DNA of 64,000 nucleotides from Hirsutella rhossiliensis (GCF_020360975.1 NW_025408678.1:310001-374000); one strand, 5' to 3'; counted from the first letter of the stretch, positions 9,367 through 20,798 are shown. A program made the numbers and translations. The notes: generated by a model not told the origin, from the letters alone.

Positions 9367-12336
9367 CGTGGCCGGATGAGGGATGGGTGCGTGGGTGGCT
9401 TGACGGAGGAAGGGGGTTCGAGGCTGGTGTCGCAGCGACGAGGCCCTCGTAGAGACGCAATGAAGAGTACAGTTTTTGACGACTCGGGCGAGGTTCAAAG
9501 GGAGACGAAGGTAGCGAGGCGTCGCGGCAAGGGGACGGCTGCAAAAAGGGCGACGGCTGTACCGTAGAAGGGCTGGCGAGCACGATTAGACTGCCTGGGC
9601 TGCGAGCAAGATGCGTATGCTTCACGTGGAGTCGGCGATGGTCGCGGTGTTGATGGCCGCGTTGACGTGGGATGATGGTGGAAGGTGGTGATGGTGGCGA
9701 TGGTGGCAGTGGTGGGCAATGGTGGTGAATCCAGCCGTGCGTGCCGTTCAGGTCAGGTCAGGGTCAGGGGCCCGTGTCTTGTTTCTTCTACAGGGAGCGG
9801 GCGGCGGCGGCGACGGCGACGATGTTGTTGCTGCTGATCATGGCCACGGCGGCGATGCAAAACGAAGGCGGACGGGGAGAGTTGGGGGGGAGCGGAGCCT
9901 GGAAGGGAGGGAGGCGGGATTTTCATGGTCTGGGGGGCGCTGCGTTGTCTCGTAATGTAGGTTTGGGGCCTTGGTCTCATCCTGACAATTTTTTTTTTGC
10001 TGGCCAGAGGCGGCGCACAAGGCGAAATGATGTGGGCGAAAGCTTCTTTGGCCGACGAGATGGCAGGCAGCACCACCACCAGCAATGCGAGCAGACGGTC
10101 GCGCTTGCCCCGGGGAGCCAACAGGCGGGCGGAAAGGGGGGTGTGGGTTTGGGAAGGCAAAGAGCGCCTAAACAGGGCTAGCGGCTGGCCGTCCACCGAA
10201 AGGGGCACCCGCATTATCCTGGTTTCCGGGCACTGCAGCCAATCAGAGGGGGTGTCGCCGCAACGGACAGAGCGACATCGCGAGGGCAAGAGGGACGGAT
10301 ATACGCACACTCACCTTGTGCCCTGCTCCGTACTTGTGTACTGTCCCGTCACTTCCAAGCTCCTTGCTTTACCCGAGTACTAGCACATGGTCCGGATCTA
10401 GTCGATGATCTCTGTACTCGATAGCTGCAGCGCATTCGTGAGTACTCGCCTGCACTCGAGCTGATGGAGCCGGTACTTGCTCACAGGAGTCTCCTCAGCA
10501 CAGACACCATATGAGGTACCTTGCGGAACCAAGCTCTCTCCGCCACAAAGAGACCGTCAGCGAAATGATGAAAGCTCTACTCTGTATCTTCGTTGGTCTC
10601 GCCTGCCCTCATCCCTTGACGACGGCATTCCCCTCCGGATATCCTGCGGTGCGAACCAAGTAGACGATGGATGCACCACCCCTCGGCGATGGCGGACATG
10701 CGTTGCGCCTCGGACACTTTGGCCTCCAACTAGGCCCAATCTTTGCGTCGAAGTTGCTTGCACTACCCCGACGCCTCCTCGACAACAGAAACGACAAACG
10801 GCGACAATGGGATCGACACCTTGGCCCGCCATGGCCCCGCCCAGCTGTGCCTGCGGACACCACCACATCGTAGGCTTGTTTGGTGGGAGCAACATGACCA
10901 TGGCCAAAACGTGCACTCACGAACGTCTCGTCCCGGCTCAAGGCACCACGGCACCACGCACGCCTGGCGCCAACAAAGGGCGAGGTCGTTGGCTGGCTGG
11001 ATCCAAAAAGATGCAACCGGTGCGGACACAGGCTATGAAACGCCGCCAGTCCACTCAGTCTCCAAGCTGAGATCATGGTCCTACTCAGGTCGCGTGGGAC
11101 CCCCCCAACCCGCATCCTCTATGCTCGCCCGGCCCCCTTTCCTCCACGCCTCGTACGGTTTTGTCGCCGCCGGTTTCGTGAAATTGCTGTGTGTATCTAC
11201 TTGGGCGGAGTCTGGTCAAGCACTTGGGCCATCCCGGGACGCTTTGCGGAGACTGGAAGCCCTCAATCTCGTGCCAGACTCGCAATTTGAGCTGCGCTCA
11301 TGCTTTACGGAGTGGCTTTGTGAGAGGCGCTCGAGTTGTGTTTGCTGGAGCGCCATGAATCGCCCCATCAAACCGCGTAATGACCGCCCCAGCTGGCTGC
11401 AGTCATGCCTGCGTTTGCTAGTAAGCCATTGGGCGTCTCGTCATGACCTCTCTGTCGGCACGGTGGGTTGGCTGGAACGGAGTGCATCCATGCCCATGCC
11501 TCGAGCAAGGCGTGGCTAGTCATGCGAATATAACGAGGCTCGGGTCTGTTCTAGCCGCATTCTTGTCATGCCACCTACAGTGCATCCACGATGGCAACCG
11601 AGCTTCAGCCCGCGATGGACCCAAGTGCAACCAATCCGTCTTTCTGCAGGCCGCTCTCGGATAGTCGATGTTCGGAGCCACGACATGTACCCTGGTCTTC
11701 AGGAACCTCTTATGCACAAGTCCGAGGAATCCGCGAGGGAGCGGGAGAGAAAGCGCCACACAGCGGGGCGACTCTGCTTGTCCCTGGACACGAAATGAGT
11801 GGTTGACGAGCAACGGGCTATGATGGGTAGGGAGCAGCGTGCCTAACGTCGTGTGGCAAGACGCCCAGCCAAATGGGTGACGTAGGCGTCGGATCGCAAC
11901 AGACGGGTTTGGAGCATTGCAAACGATCTGGACTCTCTCTACGGAGTAGCTAAGAAACCGAGTTCAGAGCGCTAGGGCTTGATTAGAAGAGGGTGGCGTC
12001 GCCATGTCTCGCCGGCGCGGGCAAAATTTGTTGCGCGGTCGATTGATTGGCTTGCGGCTGGCATCCAGGACCGTTGATCCGAACCTCGCATCCCCGAAGA
12101 GCAGCCTCGCCGTCTACGGAATGAAACGAGATTCGTTGCTCCCCATGACAACGGGCGTCTTTCTTTACCCTGGAGACGGGAGAGCTCTCAATAATATGTC
12201 AACACCATCAAGAAAAGAGACTCGGCCGCCCGGAAACTGCAAGATAGAAGGCGAATACAGACAAGCACACTCTCAACTCTCCACTACTCTTGACGACTGA
12301 TTGTGATCCCAAGCCTCTGGAACCGTGACATCTACC
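9367..12336. other. Long intergenic region
   Basis: About 3 kb between the divergent starts of IES4 and the secreted-protein gene. The first kilobase (9500-10000) is rich in GGTGGTGAT-like words and Gly-coding triplets. The rest holds scattered open frames of up to about 250 codons without recognisable motifs or codon bias. I see no tRNA, repeat array or transposon end. Confidence 0.45.
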
Positions 12337-13836
12337 ATGGTTCGCTTCAAGCATCTCATTCCCGTCTCTCTCAACCTATCCGTTGGCATCGCCGCGGTGG
12401 CCTCTTCCTCCTCATTGTCATCCCCTGCGATCCTCGCCGGCCAAGCCAGAAACGCGCTGGCCGACGACATTGCGCGCCTGCACCAGTCGGTAAGGCGGGC
12501 CCGAAGCATCATTGAAATCCGCGACGCCGACGTTTCCGTGTCAACTTCGAAGCTACAAGAGATTCTCGGCGACATTAAGGGCCTAGAGAAGCAAGTGACC
12601 GCCCTACTGCGGGACGGAGCCGGAGCTGGCGCCAACGACGACGCCAAACAGAGCTCCCAGTCGAGCGACGAGAATAACTGCCATGGCTCGGCGGACCAGG
12701 TAGGTTCCGATGACCCCTCGCGCGGGAAGGCTAACTGCTCCATGAAAGCCGGCTCTGCTGCACGGAAGCCGGAGCAAAAGAGCGCTCGCCAGACATCCGG
12801 GCCGTCGTCGTCGCCGGCTGCGCGCGCTTCGTCGGATGACGGTGCGTTGACGGGTGCTGTGTTTGACGAAGCCAGTGGTTCCAAGACCTCTACCTCTTCC
12901 AGCGTGTCCTCATTGGCTGCCTCCAAGTACGATTCCGAGTCCACAGACAGTGGTCGCAACAGCGACATCTCTCCGAAAGGCTCAGCAGACGACGAGGCAT
13001 CTGCATCTGCCGGAGGCTCATCCTCTCAGGGTGGAAAGGGTAAGGTATCGCACGATACATCATCTAACAAAACAGATGAAGAGTCCGGGCCCGCGCCTCC
13101 ATCAGCTACCGAGGAAGACGATTCGGCGCCCGTGGGCCTCATGAAGTCGGCGCCGGGAGAAACGACTCCGAGATTTTTGACGGCGCGCCCTGCCAAGGCA
13201 CCACAGCAGGCTGTCGTAACTCGGAAGCCTGTGGCGACGGGCTCCGCTTCGCCCAAGGACGGCACGAGGAACGCGGGTCCCATGACGATGAGCCTCCGCG
13301 AGGAATTGACCACGACCACCATCACAAGGACAGGCTCGAGCCGCACAACCGTGAAGATCACAAAGACACGCACCAAGACAATCTGGATGGACTGGCGTAC
13401 CAAGTCGTCAACCACCAAGGCTTCCCGAACACCCGCCAAGACGAAGCCAGCAACAAGCCCAACCGCCGACGAAGCGGACCGGGACATGGACCGGGACACT
13501 GAGAGAGTCGCAACCCGGGCCCCCAACTTCAGCCATGCCTCGCCCAATGTCCTCCCGCAGCAGCTCGCGGGGGGCTTGCAAAGGTTCTCCAACTCGACCA
13601 TCAAGCTCTACGTGCCGCTCAAGGCCGAGAGAGTGCTGTTCAGCGGCCACACTATGGCCGCCGAGACGCCGACGTCGTTGACCCGCGTAAAGGCAGCGCC
13701 GCCGGCCATGGCGACGAGGAAGAGGCTGACGCTGCCCCCGAGTGCCGGCAGCGCCAGGACAAGCTCGCCGCCCCCGAGTGGCTTCAAGACGATTGCTACA
13801 AAGGCATCCAAGAGGCCCAACGAGACCAGGAAGTGA
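12337..13836 (+). CDS. Predicted secreted Ser/Thr-rich protein, function unknown
   Basis: 499 residues from the ATG at 12337 (MVRFKHLIPVSLNLSVGIAA). The start is a convincing signal peptide: a basic n-region, then a hydrophobic core ending near SSPAILAGQA. Next comes a short helical segment (about residues 35-90, ADDIARLHQSVRRARSIIEI) like the N-terminal region of fungal cell-wall or surface proteins, then a long low-complexity Ser/Asp/Lys region and a Thr/Lys/Arg block (TTTTITRTGSSRTTVKITKT). There is no catalytic motif and no clear GPI site or second membrane segment. A possible 36-nt in-frame intron (gtaagg..ctaac..acag) near 13040-13076 is unusually short and is left as coding. I do not recognise the family. 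Confidence 0.6.
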   Translation: MVRFKHLIPVSLNLSVGIAAVASSSSLSSPAILAGQARNALADDIARLHQSVRRARSIIEIRDADVSVSTSKLQEILGDIKGLEKQVTALLRDGAGAGANDDAKQSSQSSDENNCHGSADQVGSDDPSRGKANCSMKAGSAARKPEQKSARQTSGPSSSPAARASSDDGALTGAVFDEASGSKTSTSSSVSSLAASKYDSESTDSGRNSDISPKGSADDEASASAGGSSSQGGKGKVSHDTSSNKTDEESGPAPPSATEEDDSAPVGLMKSAPGETTPRFLTARPAKAPQQAVVTRKPVATGSASPKDGTRNAGPMTMSLREELTTTTITRTGSSRTTVKITKTRTKTIWMDWRTKSSTTKASRTPAKTKPATSPTADEADRDMDRDTERVATRAPNFSHASPNVLPQQLAGGLQRFSNSTIKLYVPLKAERVLFSGHTMAAETPTSLTRVKAAPPAMATRKRLTLPPSAGSARTSSPPPSGFKTIATKASKRPNETRK

Positions 13837-14396
13837 ATGGGACGCAATGGCGAAACGGACATGCTTGAATGCCCTTACTTTTTATTTTTCTTCCCAAGGT
13901 CTTGAGTCTTTAATTGCCCCTTTACGGTTCGAACTGTATCTTTTCATCTTTGCACGGGTATGAGGTTTTCTTCTTTTTTACGAAACGAGACTACGAGAAA
14001 TGTCGGCATGCCGAGAAGGAGAGGGCAAGGAAGCAAGGGAATCATATCATCCACCATCACCATCATCGGATACCCGGGAAAGGAAACAGAATTTGCTGTA
14101 ACGGGGATGGGAGGGGGGGCAAGAAGACTACCTGTTTTTTTGGCGCCCCAACGTCATAACCAATCTATTGCGTAAAGCATTAAAGAGCATGTGTGTCTCG
14201 GCCATGGACAACTCAACAAGTGGTTGCCGCATAACGTGATCCGATGACGGCGCGGCCCATATTTCCAAGCCCCGGCGTCCCTGTTTCTGCAGGCTGGCTG
14301 GGCGACGGCGGCGACGCGGGGGCTGGAATGCGGCCGAGGAGAAGGGGGCGATTCGGGGGGAGGCGACGGCCGGGGCTCCGATATCGTCCCCCGTGT

Positions 14397-14420
14397 TTGG
14401 CCGGAATCCATTCCGGCCAA
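14397..14420. promoter_or_regulatory. Palindrome 1 (CGG-N8-CCG)
   Basis: TTGGCCGGAAT and ATTCCGGCCAA are perfect 11-nt inverted arms around CC, about 950 bases upstream of the IDO start codon. The core is an everted-type CGG..CCG pair with 8 bases between, the form bound by Zn2Cys6 binuclear-cluster dimers. The bound factor is unknown. Confidence 0.4.
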
Positions 14421-14996
14421 TGCTCCACACGTGGCCGGGCTGGCTCGGCGCCATGTGGGGATGCCTCCTTATCGCAAGTGCGCCGCCGGCACCAACAAGC
14501 CCCCCCTCCTTGGCCACATCCCGCATCAACGAGTCACCACGGCAGTTTCCCTTGCTGCCAAGCCGTGTTGGGGCCAAGGAAGGGAGGAGGGGGGGGGAGA
14601 CACGCTTCCGGACATCACCATCCTGCCTCCTCCGTGTGTGACGCCTCCGAGCGCGCCGGGTCGCCAGGTAGACGACGAGGGCCGGCACGGGGCCGATATC
14701 TGCTGGTCGTGGCGAGCCGGCCGCCGTAAGAGAGATGAGTGATACAAAATAGCGTGCGGAGTGTGCGCCGGACACCCTCTCCTCCTGCTCGCCCTCCTCT
14801 TCATCCGCTCGCCATCCGGCCGTTCACCGCATCCCCCGCCACCCCCCCCCCTTCCCGCGCACCGACCACGGCGGCACAACAGCGAAAAAAAAATGCTGAA
14901 ACATAATTCTGTGACGTGTTCTCCTGGGAGGGGCCGGTCGCGGCCCTGGTAGATGAGGGCCGGGCTGCCCATCGTGACACCCTAATCCCCGCTTGC

Positions 14997-15019
14997 TTGG
15001 CCGGAATCCTTTCCGGCCA
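14997..15019. promoter_or_regulatory. Palindrome 2 (CGG-N8-CCG)
   Basis: TTGGCCGGAATCC followed by TTTCCGGCCA repeats palindrome 1 with one central base changed (A to T), about 350 bases upstream of the IDO start codon. The CGG-N8-CCG spacing is identical in both copies. Confidence 0.4.
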
Positions 15020-15241
15020 CGGAGTACTTAGGCGGCGTCGACGGCGCCGGACGGCGGGTTGGAAACTCTTTCCTCTCAGTATCATCGTTGTCCGCTTGTA
15101 GACAGGCAGACAGACACACAGACAGACGCCCTCACCTTGGATGCTCTGACCCCTTTCCCCCCCTTTTGCCCCTTTTGCCACATCATCTGAATCGAGAAAG
15201 GAAGAGAAAGGAAGGCATCACAGACACAGACACACATATCT

Positions 15242-15242
<1 letters not shown>

Positions 15243-15293
<51 letters not shown>

Positions 15294-15330
15294 ATACACG
15301 CACACATACACACACACACACAAGACACAT
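15243..15330 (+). repeat. (CA)n microsatellite
   Basis: About 24 uninterrupted CA units (15243-15290) followed by an imperfect CA/TA tract to about 15330, ending roughly 40 bases before the IDO start codon, so probably within its 5' leader or core promoter. Confidence 0.95.
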
Positions 15331-15371
15331 ACATTCACAGTCTTTGCGCACACCACGCCCCGCCGTCCAAG

Positions 15372-16947
15372 ATGGGTTCCCTCGCCACAACCCCCCCCTT
15401 CCAAGTCCTCGATGACACCCGGCCAGACGACAAGTCGCTGCCGGCCTTTATGGTGTCGACGACGCGCGGCTTCCTGCCCCGGATGGACCCCGTCGTCTCG
15501 CTGCCGGCCGAGTTTGACGCCCTCGAGTCCATCCTGCAGCGCATGCCGGTCAAGACGGCCTCGGGCGAGCCGGGCCTGCTCGCCCTCGGCAAGCTCGGCG
15601 ACGAGGTCGACGGCTCGTTCCCGGACCTGACGGCCGCCATGGACAGGTACGAGGACGACCTGCCCGTCATGAATGCGCTGTACCGCGACTACTCCTTCCT
15701 CGCGTCTGCGTATCTTCTTGAGCCGTGCCATGAGCGCTTCGTCAGGGGCGAGGGATATGGCTTGGGCAGGCAGAGGTTGCCCCGGAACATTTCGCAGCCC
15801 ATTGCGCGCTGTGCCGAGATGTAAGCTGGTCCCGATGCTTCCCAGCCTTTTGCCCCCCTTTTTTCCCTTGCCCCCTGCCTTGCAAAGTGGCTGACAGACT
15901 TTTGGCAGCTGCGGCTTCAAGCCCTTCATGGAGTACGCCGGGTCGTACGCCCTCTTCAACTACCGGCTGGTGGACCCGGCGGCCGGGCTTGAGTACTCCA
16001 ACCTGCGGCTGATCCGGGCCTTTGAGCACGGCCTGGACCCGGAGTCGTCCGAGGCGGGCTTCGTGCTGGTGCACATCGACATGGTCAAGAACTCGGGCCC
16101 GCTGGTGGCCGGCACCATGCAGTGCCTGGAGGTGGCGTCGCGGGCGAGCTCGGGGTTGGGCAGCGTCGAGGAGCGGACGGCGCTCAACCAGGGCCTGAGG
16201 CGCATCCTCGACGCCATGACGAGCATCAACGGCGTCATGGAGACCATGTGGGGGAAGTCGCGGCCGACCGAGTACACGAGCTTCCGCACCTTCATCTTCG
16301 GCATCACGTCGCAGTCCATGTTCCCGGACGGCGTCGTCTACGAGGGGCTCAACGACGACCAGCCGCTGTCGTTCCGGGGCGAGAGCGGCGCCAACGACTC
16401 CATGGTGCCGCTCATGGACAACCTGCTGCAGGTGCCGATGCCGAGCACGCCGCTGACGGAGATCCTCAAGGACTTCCGCCAGTACCGGCCCAGCAACCAC
16501 AAGGCCTTCCTGCAGCACGTGCGCGACCGGTCGATGGAGGTGGAGCTCCGGGCGTTTACGCTGGGGCTCAAGCAGGACGGCCAAGAAGGGTCGGGCGACG
16601 AGGAGAAGCGCGAGCTGCTGCGCCAGTCGCGCGGCCTGTGGCTGCAGATCCTCAACCAGGTGCGCGACTTCCGCTGGCGGCACTGGTGCTTCGCGCGCGA
16701 GTACATCCTCAAGCGCACGGCGCACCCGACGGCCACGGGCGGCAGCCCCATCGTCACCTGGCTGCCCAACCAGCTCGAGGCGGTGCTGGCCGACATGGCC
16801 GACATCAACGACGTCGCGCGCCGCGACGACGCCCGCGGGCTCGGCAGGACGTGCGACGACGTCATGGAGGCGGCCATGCGCCAGCGGGAGACGCTGCGCA
16901 AGGAGGTGGACAAGTATTGCGCCGAGCGCGGCGTTGCTCGCGGCTGA
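15372..16947 (+). CDS. Indoleamine 2,3-dioxygenase (BNA2-like)
   Basis: Two exons, 15372-15820 and 15909-16947, 495 residues. The intron (gtaagc, branch ctgac, ggcag) splits Ile between GCCGAGAT and C. It is a haem dioxygenase that opens the indole ring of tryptophan to N-formylkynurenine, the first step of the kynurenine route to NAD in the cytosol. The helical IDO fold is recognisable throughout: NALYRDYSFLASAYLLEP, CGFKPFMEYAGSYALFNY, FRTFIFGITSQSMFPDGV, and RWRHWCFAREYIL with the likely proximal haem His at residue 408. Length fits fungal IDOs. Fungi often carry several IDO paralogues, so the biosynthetic versus catabolic role cannot be decided. It sits at the left border of the accessory island. 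Confidence 0.92.
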
Positions 16948-17653
16948 GGAGACGTTTGTCGGACCATTTTTGCGTGTTTTCTCTCCCTCTCAGTTTCTTT
17001 TCCTCTTATTTCCAATTGCCTCGGGAGCGCCAAGGGGGGCTTCCAAGGGGTTATGACTTATACCTGCCTGGTTGGCTGTCGCCAGGCGTATCGAGTGTGT
17101 CTGCTCATGTGTTCCCGACGGAGTGCAAGCGTTAGGATTTTCCCCCTCTCTCGGATTGCCGAGGCCACAATCAAATCGCAACTTCAACATGATGTGTGTA
17201 ACCAGCCCCGTGATCCGCCCGGCATATTCTTTTAACGAGGCTGCCATGTAGATACTATACCTCTCGGTGCTTATCATGCCGTCAGTAATTAGTGAAATCC
17301 GGAACGGTTTTCAACCCTCGCTACTTTGCTATTTAGCAGGGCCCTCAGGACCTGTAAGCAGGCTTGTAACTGTCGGCTGGTAATAAAAATACCGCTACAC
17401 CAGGCAAGATAGGGGCACCCCCATTAGGGGCATTGTTATCGCGTATTATACGCCTTGCTCTGCCCCGACACAACCCTTTCCTTCTCTACACCAATGCCTC
17501 AGATTATGAAATGTCATCATGAGGCGAATTCATTATTCCTTGATTACCAGTGGGAGGAAACGAGGCCCAGGCCTTTCGACCCATTTCCCCAAAGCTTGGC
17601 TGTCTATCCGTTTTCCCTGTCTGCCCACCACCTTCTACCGCTCGCAGTCCAAT
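16948..17653. other. Intergenic region at the left edge of the island
   Basis: About 700 bases. Base composition becomes visibly more AT-rich from about 17240. No gene or clear transposon end is seen. Confidence 0.45.
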
Positions 17654-19006
17654 ATGTCGTCGTCGGACGAGGACGTCCCTGGTTTTAAGTATGAAAGGAT
17701 CGAGGGCACTGAGTGGCTTGAACGCTATCGACCTGGCGGATATCATCCAATCCTTGTCGGCGACGTCCTCCATGATCGGTACCGCGTCTATTCACAAGTT
17801 AGGCCACGGGACGTTTGCCACCATCTGGCTGGCGCGTGATCAGCGAAAAGCCGCCTACGTTGCCGTCAAGGTTGGGACAGCCGACGCACAGAATCGCGAG
17901 GCCGAAATTCTACGGGCTATAGCAGACTCCACGGCATCTAGCGCTGATCCACGGTGGCGCGCCATGATCCCCATCATCCACGACGAATTCGAGATTCAAG
18001 GCCCCAACGGAAGGCATCGATGCCTAGTTACGGTTCCCGCGCGAAGTAGCGTGTCTGCAGCGAGCTTCTGTTGTCTCTTCAAGCGCGATACAGCGCGTGC
18101 GTTGGCCGCCCAGTTGGTCTTGGCGGTTGCATACACCCATGGCCGAGGCTGTGGTCATGGTGGTCAGTCCATCTGGTCCAAAATCCCATCGGACCCCTGT
18201 CCTTTCTTTTATTCAATGCTGACACTCTAAGCCTAGATATCCATCTTGGAAATGCTCTCATTCGACTGCCATCCAACTTTAATCTGCTCTCTATTGATCA
18301 GCTATATGAAACCTTCGGTAAGCCTCACATAGAGCCGGTTATACGCCTGGATGGAGGGCCTCTTCCATCCGGAGTCCCTACCCATGGAGTCGTACCTGTC
18401 TGGCTGGGCAAGAAAGCGAATGTGATGGGCCTTGCAGAAGCCCGTCTCCTCCTCAGCGACTTCGGTGAATCCTTCTACCCTTCCCGGGAGAAGCGCACTG
18501 GACACGAGTGCCACGCACCTCGCCCCGTCATGCCCCCCGAGGCGTATTTTGAGCCCGACGAAGCCCTCTCGTTTCCCTCCGACATATGGACCCTGGCCTG
18601 CGCCATATGGTCTATCCTGACACCGAGGGCCCTCTTCGACGCCACGCTTGCCACGGCCCACGATATCACCTCGCAGCAGGTGGATAAAGTTGGCCCATTG
18701 CCAGCTGACTGGTGGAATCGGTGGGAAAAGCGTCACGAGTATTTCAATGACATGGGACAGCCGAAGGGTGGCCGGCATATTTACGCCCCTCTGACCCGTA
18801 GCTTCGAGACAGATGTGCAAAGGTACCGGCAACGAGATAACATGGGCGAGTTTTGCCAGGATGAAACGGGGGCTATAGTGGGAATGCTGCGCTCAATGCT
18901 GAAGTTCAAACCCGAGCAACGGGCCACAGCTAAGCAAGTTCTGGAGTCGGAATGGATGGTGAAATGGGCGTTGCCAGAGTTTGAGAATGTCCTAGATGGA
19001 AGTTGA
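17654..19006 (+). pseudogene. SRPK-like protein kinase with a frameshift
   Basis: An SRPK-type (CMGC) Ser/Thr kinase of the kind expanded in fungi. From ATG 17654 the family start reads through LERYRPGGYHPILVGDV and HDRYRV; at about 17790 the frame changes and resumes as IHKLGHGTFATIWLARD, the glycine loop. One extra base in GTCTATTCACAAG explains the shift; no intron fits (the only GT..AG pair is 20 nt apart). An intron at 18163-18236 (gtcagt, gctgac, cctag) restores GCGHGDIHLGNALIRL, the catalytic loop; LLSDFGESF is the DFG motif; the end QVLESEWMVKWALPE is complete. Apart from the shift the gene looks full length, so recent inactivation or an assembly error are both possible. Confidence 0.7.
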
Positions 19007-19748
19007 AGACGGCTTGGCGGGCTACCCCTGGCTCGTTATCGCCATGGGTTAAGTCTGTGAATGCGAGCTGATGGGCCCAGTCACGGAACCATGAGTGTGA
19101 TCGACTCACATACCTTTGACAAATTCCGAAGACCATCTTCTTAGGAGGCACGGCTAAAAGTCTCCTTCCCGGCTTCTCAAATTTCGCAGACATGGAGAAT
19201 TCGGGATCGTCCACGACGGCCCATTGAGGCTCCGTTTCCACGTACAACCCCCCGACCTGCCAGCAGTCCCCACCTTCACGCCGGGATCAGGAACATTCCT
19301 ACGGATAGACAAGTCGGCGAACGGGCCATCGGCTCCGGCTAGTGGTAATTTCGCCGGCATTGGGGCCTTATCTTCATGACACGCAAGCAACGTCCAGCAG
19401 TAAACGGTAGCAATTTCTTCACCAACTGTTGTCCTCGTATGTCATGGTTGATCCACAATACGCCCTTCTCGTGAGCCCACCGCTGTCGCACCACGCTCTT
19501 TCAGATCCCGCACTGGTACTTTGTTGAAGGTGATTTGAAGTTGAAATTCCGCTTAGCCCCTCAAGGCAGAGAACCCTGAACACCGTGACCCGTTTGGCCC
19601 TCACAAACAAATATGATTTTGTCGAGGAATCAAGTCTCCCCTCACCGAGAGAGGTCTCGTCCTTGGAGAGCCGAACAACGATTGCTTTTCAGGTGCTCTA
19701 GGAGTCCTCCGTGAAGCGAGCATCTTTCATGTAAGTCTCCCACAGTTC
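19007..19748 (-). other. Gap with an unidentified coding remnant
   Basis: No intact gene. On the minus strand two short stretches look protein-like in different frames: QITFNKVPVRDLKERG near 19530 and GGLYVETEPQWAVVDDPEF near 19230, the latter continuing to KKMVFGICQ and a good donor (gtatgtgagt) at about 19113. Between them are a stop and a frame change. It may be the remains of one gene; I do not recognise the family. Confidence 0.3.
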
Positions 19749-20534
19749 CTAATCCCAGGCAGTCATGCAATGGTGAGCTTCCTGTCATGTATCAAGAGAA
19801 AAATATAAAGAAAACGTAGACGAACCCAATTAACGATCCCAGGGCTGTTAAAAAAAGCACTGATTCCTTCAAGAGTTGGATTGATGCCCGGAGACAGTGT
19901 TTGCGTCGGGTCTAATTGTGAGTTCAAGCTGTTTAGGCCGATAGACTCGGGGACAGCACCCATTGCTGGTTGTGGAATGAGCCAAAGGTTACACATATCA
20001 GTACTATAGACTCACCTACATCACCCCGAGGAGCCGTGTCAGAGTTCTCTGGGTTTCCAACGTACGCAAATTGCCCATCTTCCTGCGTTCCGATACTCCT
20101 CGACACATTCTCCACCATGACCGAGAGGACATTGAACGCCTGCCGAACTTCCGTAGAATTTGCTTTGAACTCGTTCCAGAAAAGGCGAGAGCTTTGAAGT
20201 GATGCCACGAGATCTTTTTGGCTAAACCGAAGAAAGCCGTGGTCATCCTCGGGCCCCGTCGTAGCACATGCCTGCCCACGGGCTCGGGGGCTAAGCTTCA
20301 GACAGACAATCATCGAGGCCAATAAAAAGTCATGCTGTTCAAGCGAAGAAACAAACCACCTGTCCCGATATAAAAGGCCACCAACTTGCACCTCCTTGAG
20401 AATGTTGGCTTGATGGGTTAAAATCGCCATTGCCGCTTCGACACAAGACGACCTCGACACGTTGTACTTGGACTCACGATAGGATGTCGTCATATGATGG
20501 CGGTGCAAGATGCATCGCGCTTTTGGAAGAGAAG
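19749..20534 (-). pseudogene. C-terminal fragment of a fungal-specific transcription factor
   Basis: Read on the minus strand from about 20534: ARCILHRHHMTTSYRESKYN, then SSCVEAAMAILTHQANI and RDRWFVSSLEQHDFLLASMI, the conserved end of the fungal-specific (Zn2Cys6-associated) regulatory domain. An intron at 20015-19966 (gtgagt to aaccag) keeps the frame (GDV-AMGAVPES), and a further short intron near 19828-19785 would give the usual final NWEA segment and a stop at 19749. Upstream of about 20534 the frame meets TGA and TAA and passes into LTR-like sequence, so the zinc cluster and most of the regulator are missing. It is a 5'-truncated remnant that cannot work as a DNA-binding regulator as it stands. 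Confidence 0.65.
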
Positions 20535-20798
20535 CTCAAGATTATATCGGCTGATTAATAGGTAGGGTGGCACCATGATGATGGAGTCCTCCGAGTCGGC
20601 CATCCGGAAGCGAGGTGATATAGGCCGGCTAAGTAAGGGTATCTACTTAGTTAGCTGCGGATAGTTTTATAGGCGTCCGGTCAGTTAAGCGGGGTAGTGA
20701 ACCCTCAGCTTGTCTTTACACTCGCGCGGGGCGCCCTATCAGTCGCCTAATATCGCGACTTCATAAGTAATCGTCCTAGGCAGGCTCGATATTCGACA
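20535..20798 (-). repeat. LTR-like relic A
   Basis: On the minus strand it begins TGTCGAATATCGAGCC (20798 downward), like the TG end of a retrotransposon LTR, and has a TATA-like CCTATAAAAC about 150 bases in. The first 55 bases match relic B at about 42 of 55 positions. The far end is not defined; it abuts the broken transcription-factor fragment. Confidence 0.4.

Larger units (their letters stand above)
13837..15371. other. Intergenic region upstream of the IDO gene
   Basis: About 1.5 kb. It holds two near-identical palindromes (listed separately) and a long CA microsatellite close to the IDO start. The sequence is GC-rich with G-runs at 14590 and 14828-14850. No gene is recognised. Confidence 0.5.

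Noticed and set aside
10743..11519. 258-codon plus-strand frame in the IES4 upstream region
   Set aside because: No recognisable motif, no codon bias, no neighbouring splice structure.
15243..15330. CRISPR-like or tandem-repeat array
   Set aside because: It is a simple dinucleotide tract without spacers, in a eukaryotic genome.
17774..17793. 20-base GT..AG segment as an intron to rescue the SRPK frame
   Set aside because: Far below the minimum intron size, and its removal would delete the conserved DRYRV residues without restoring frame.
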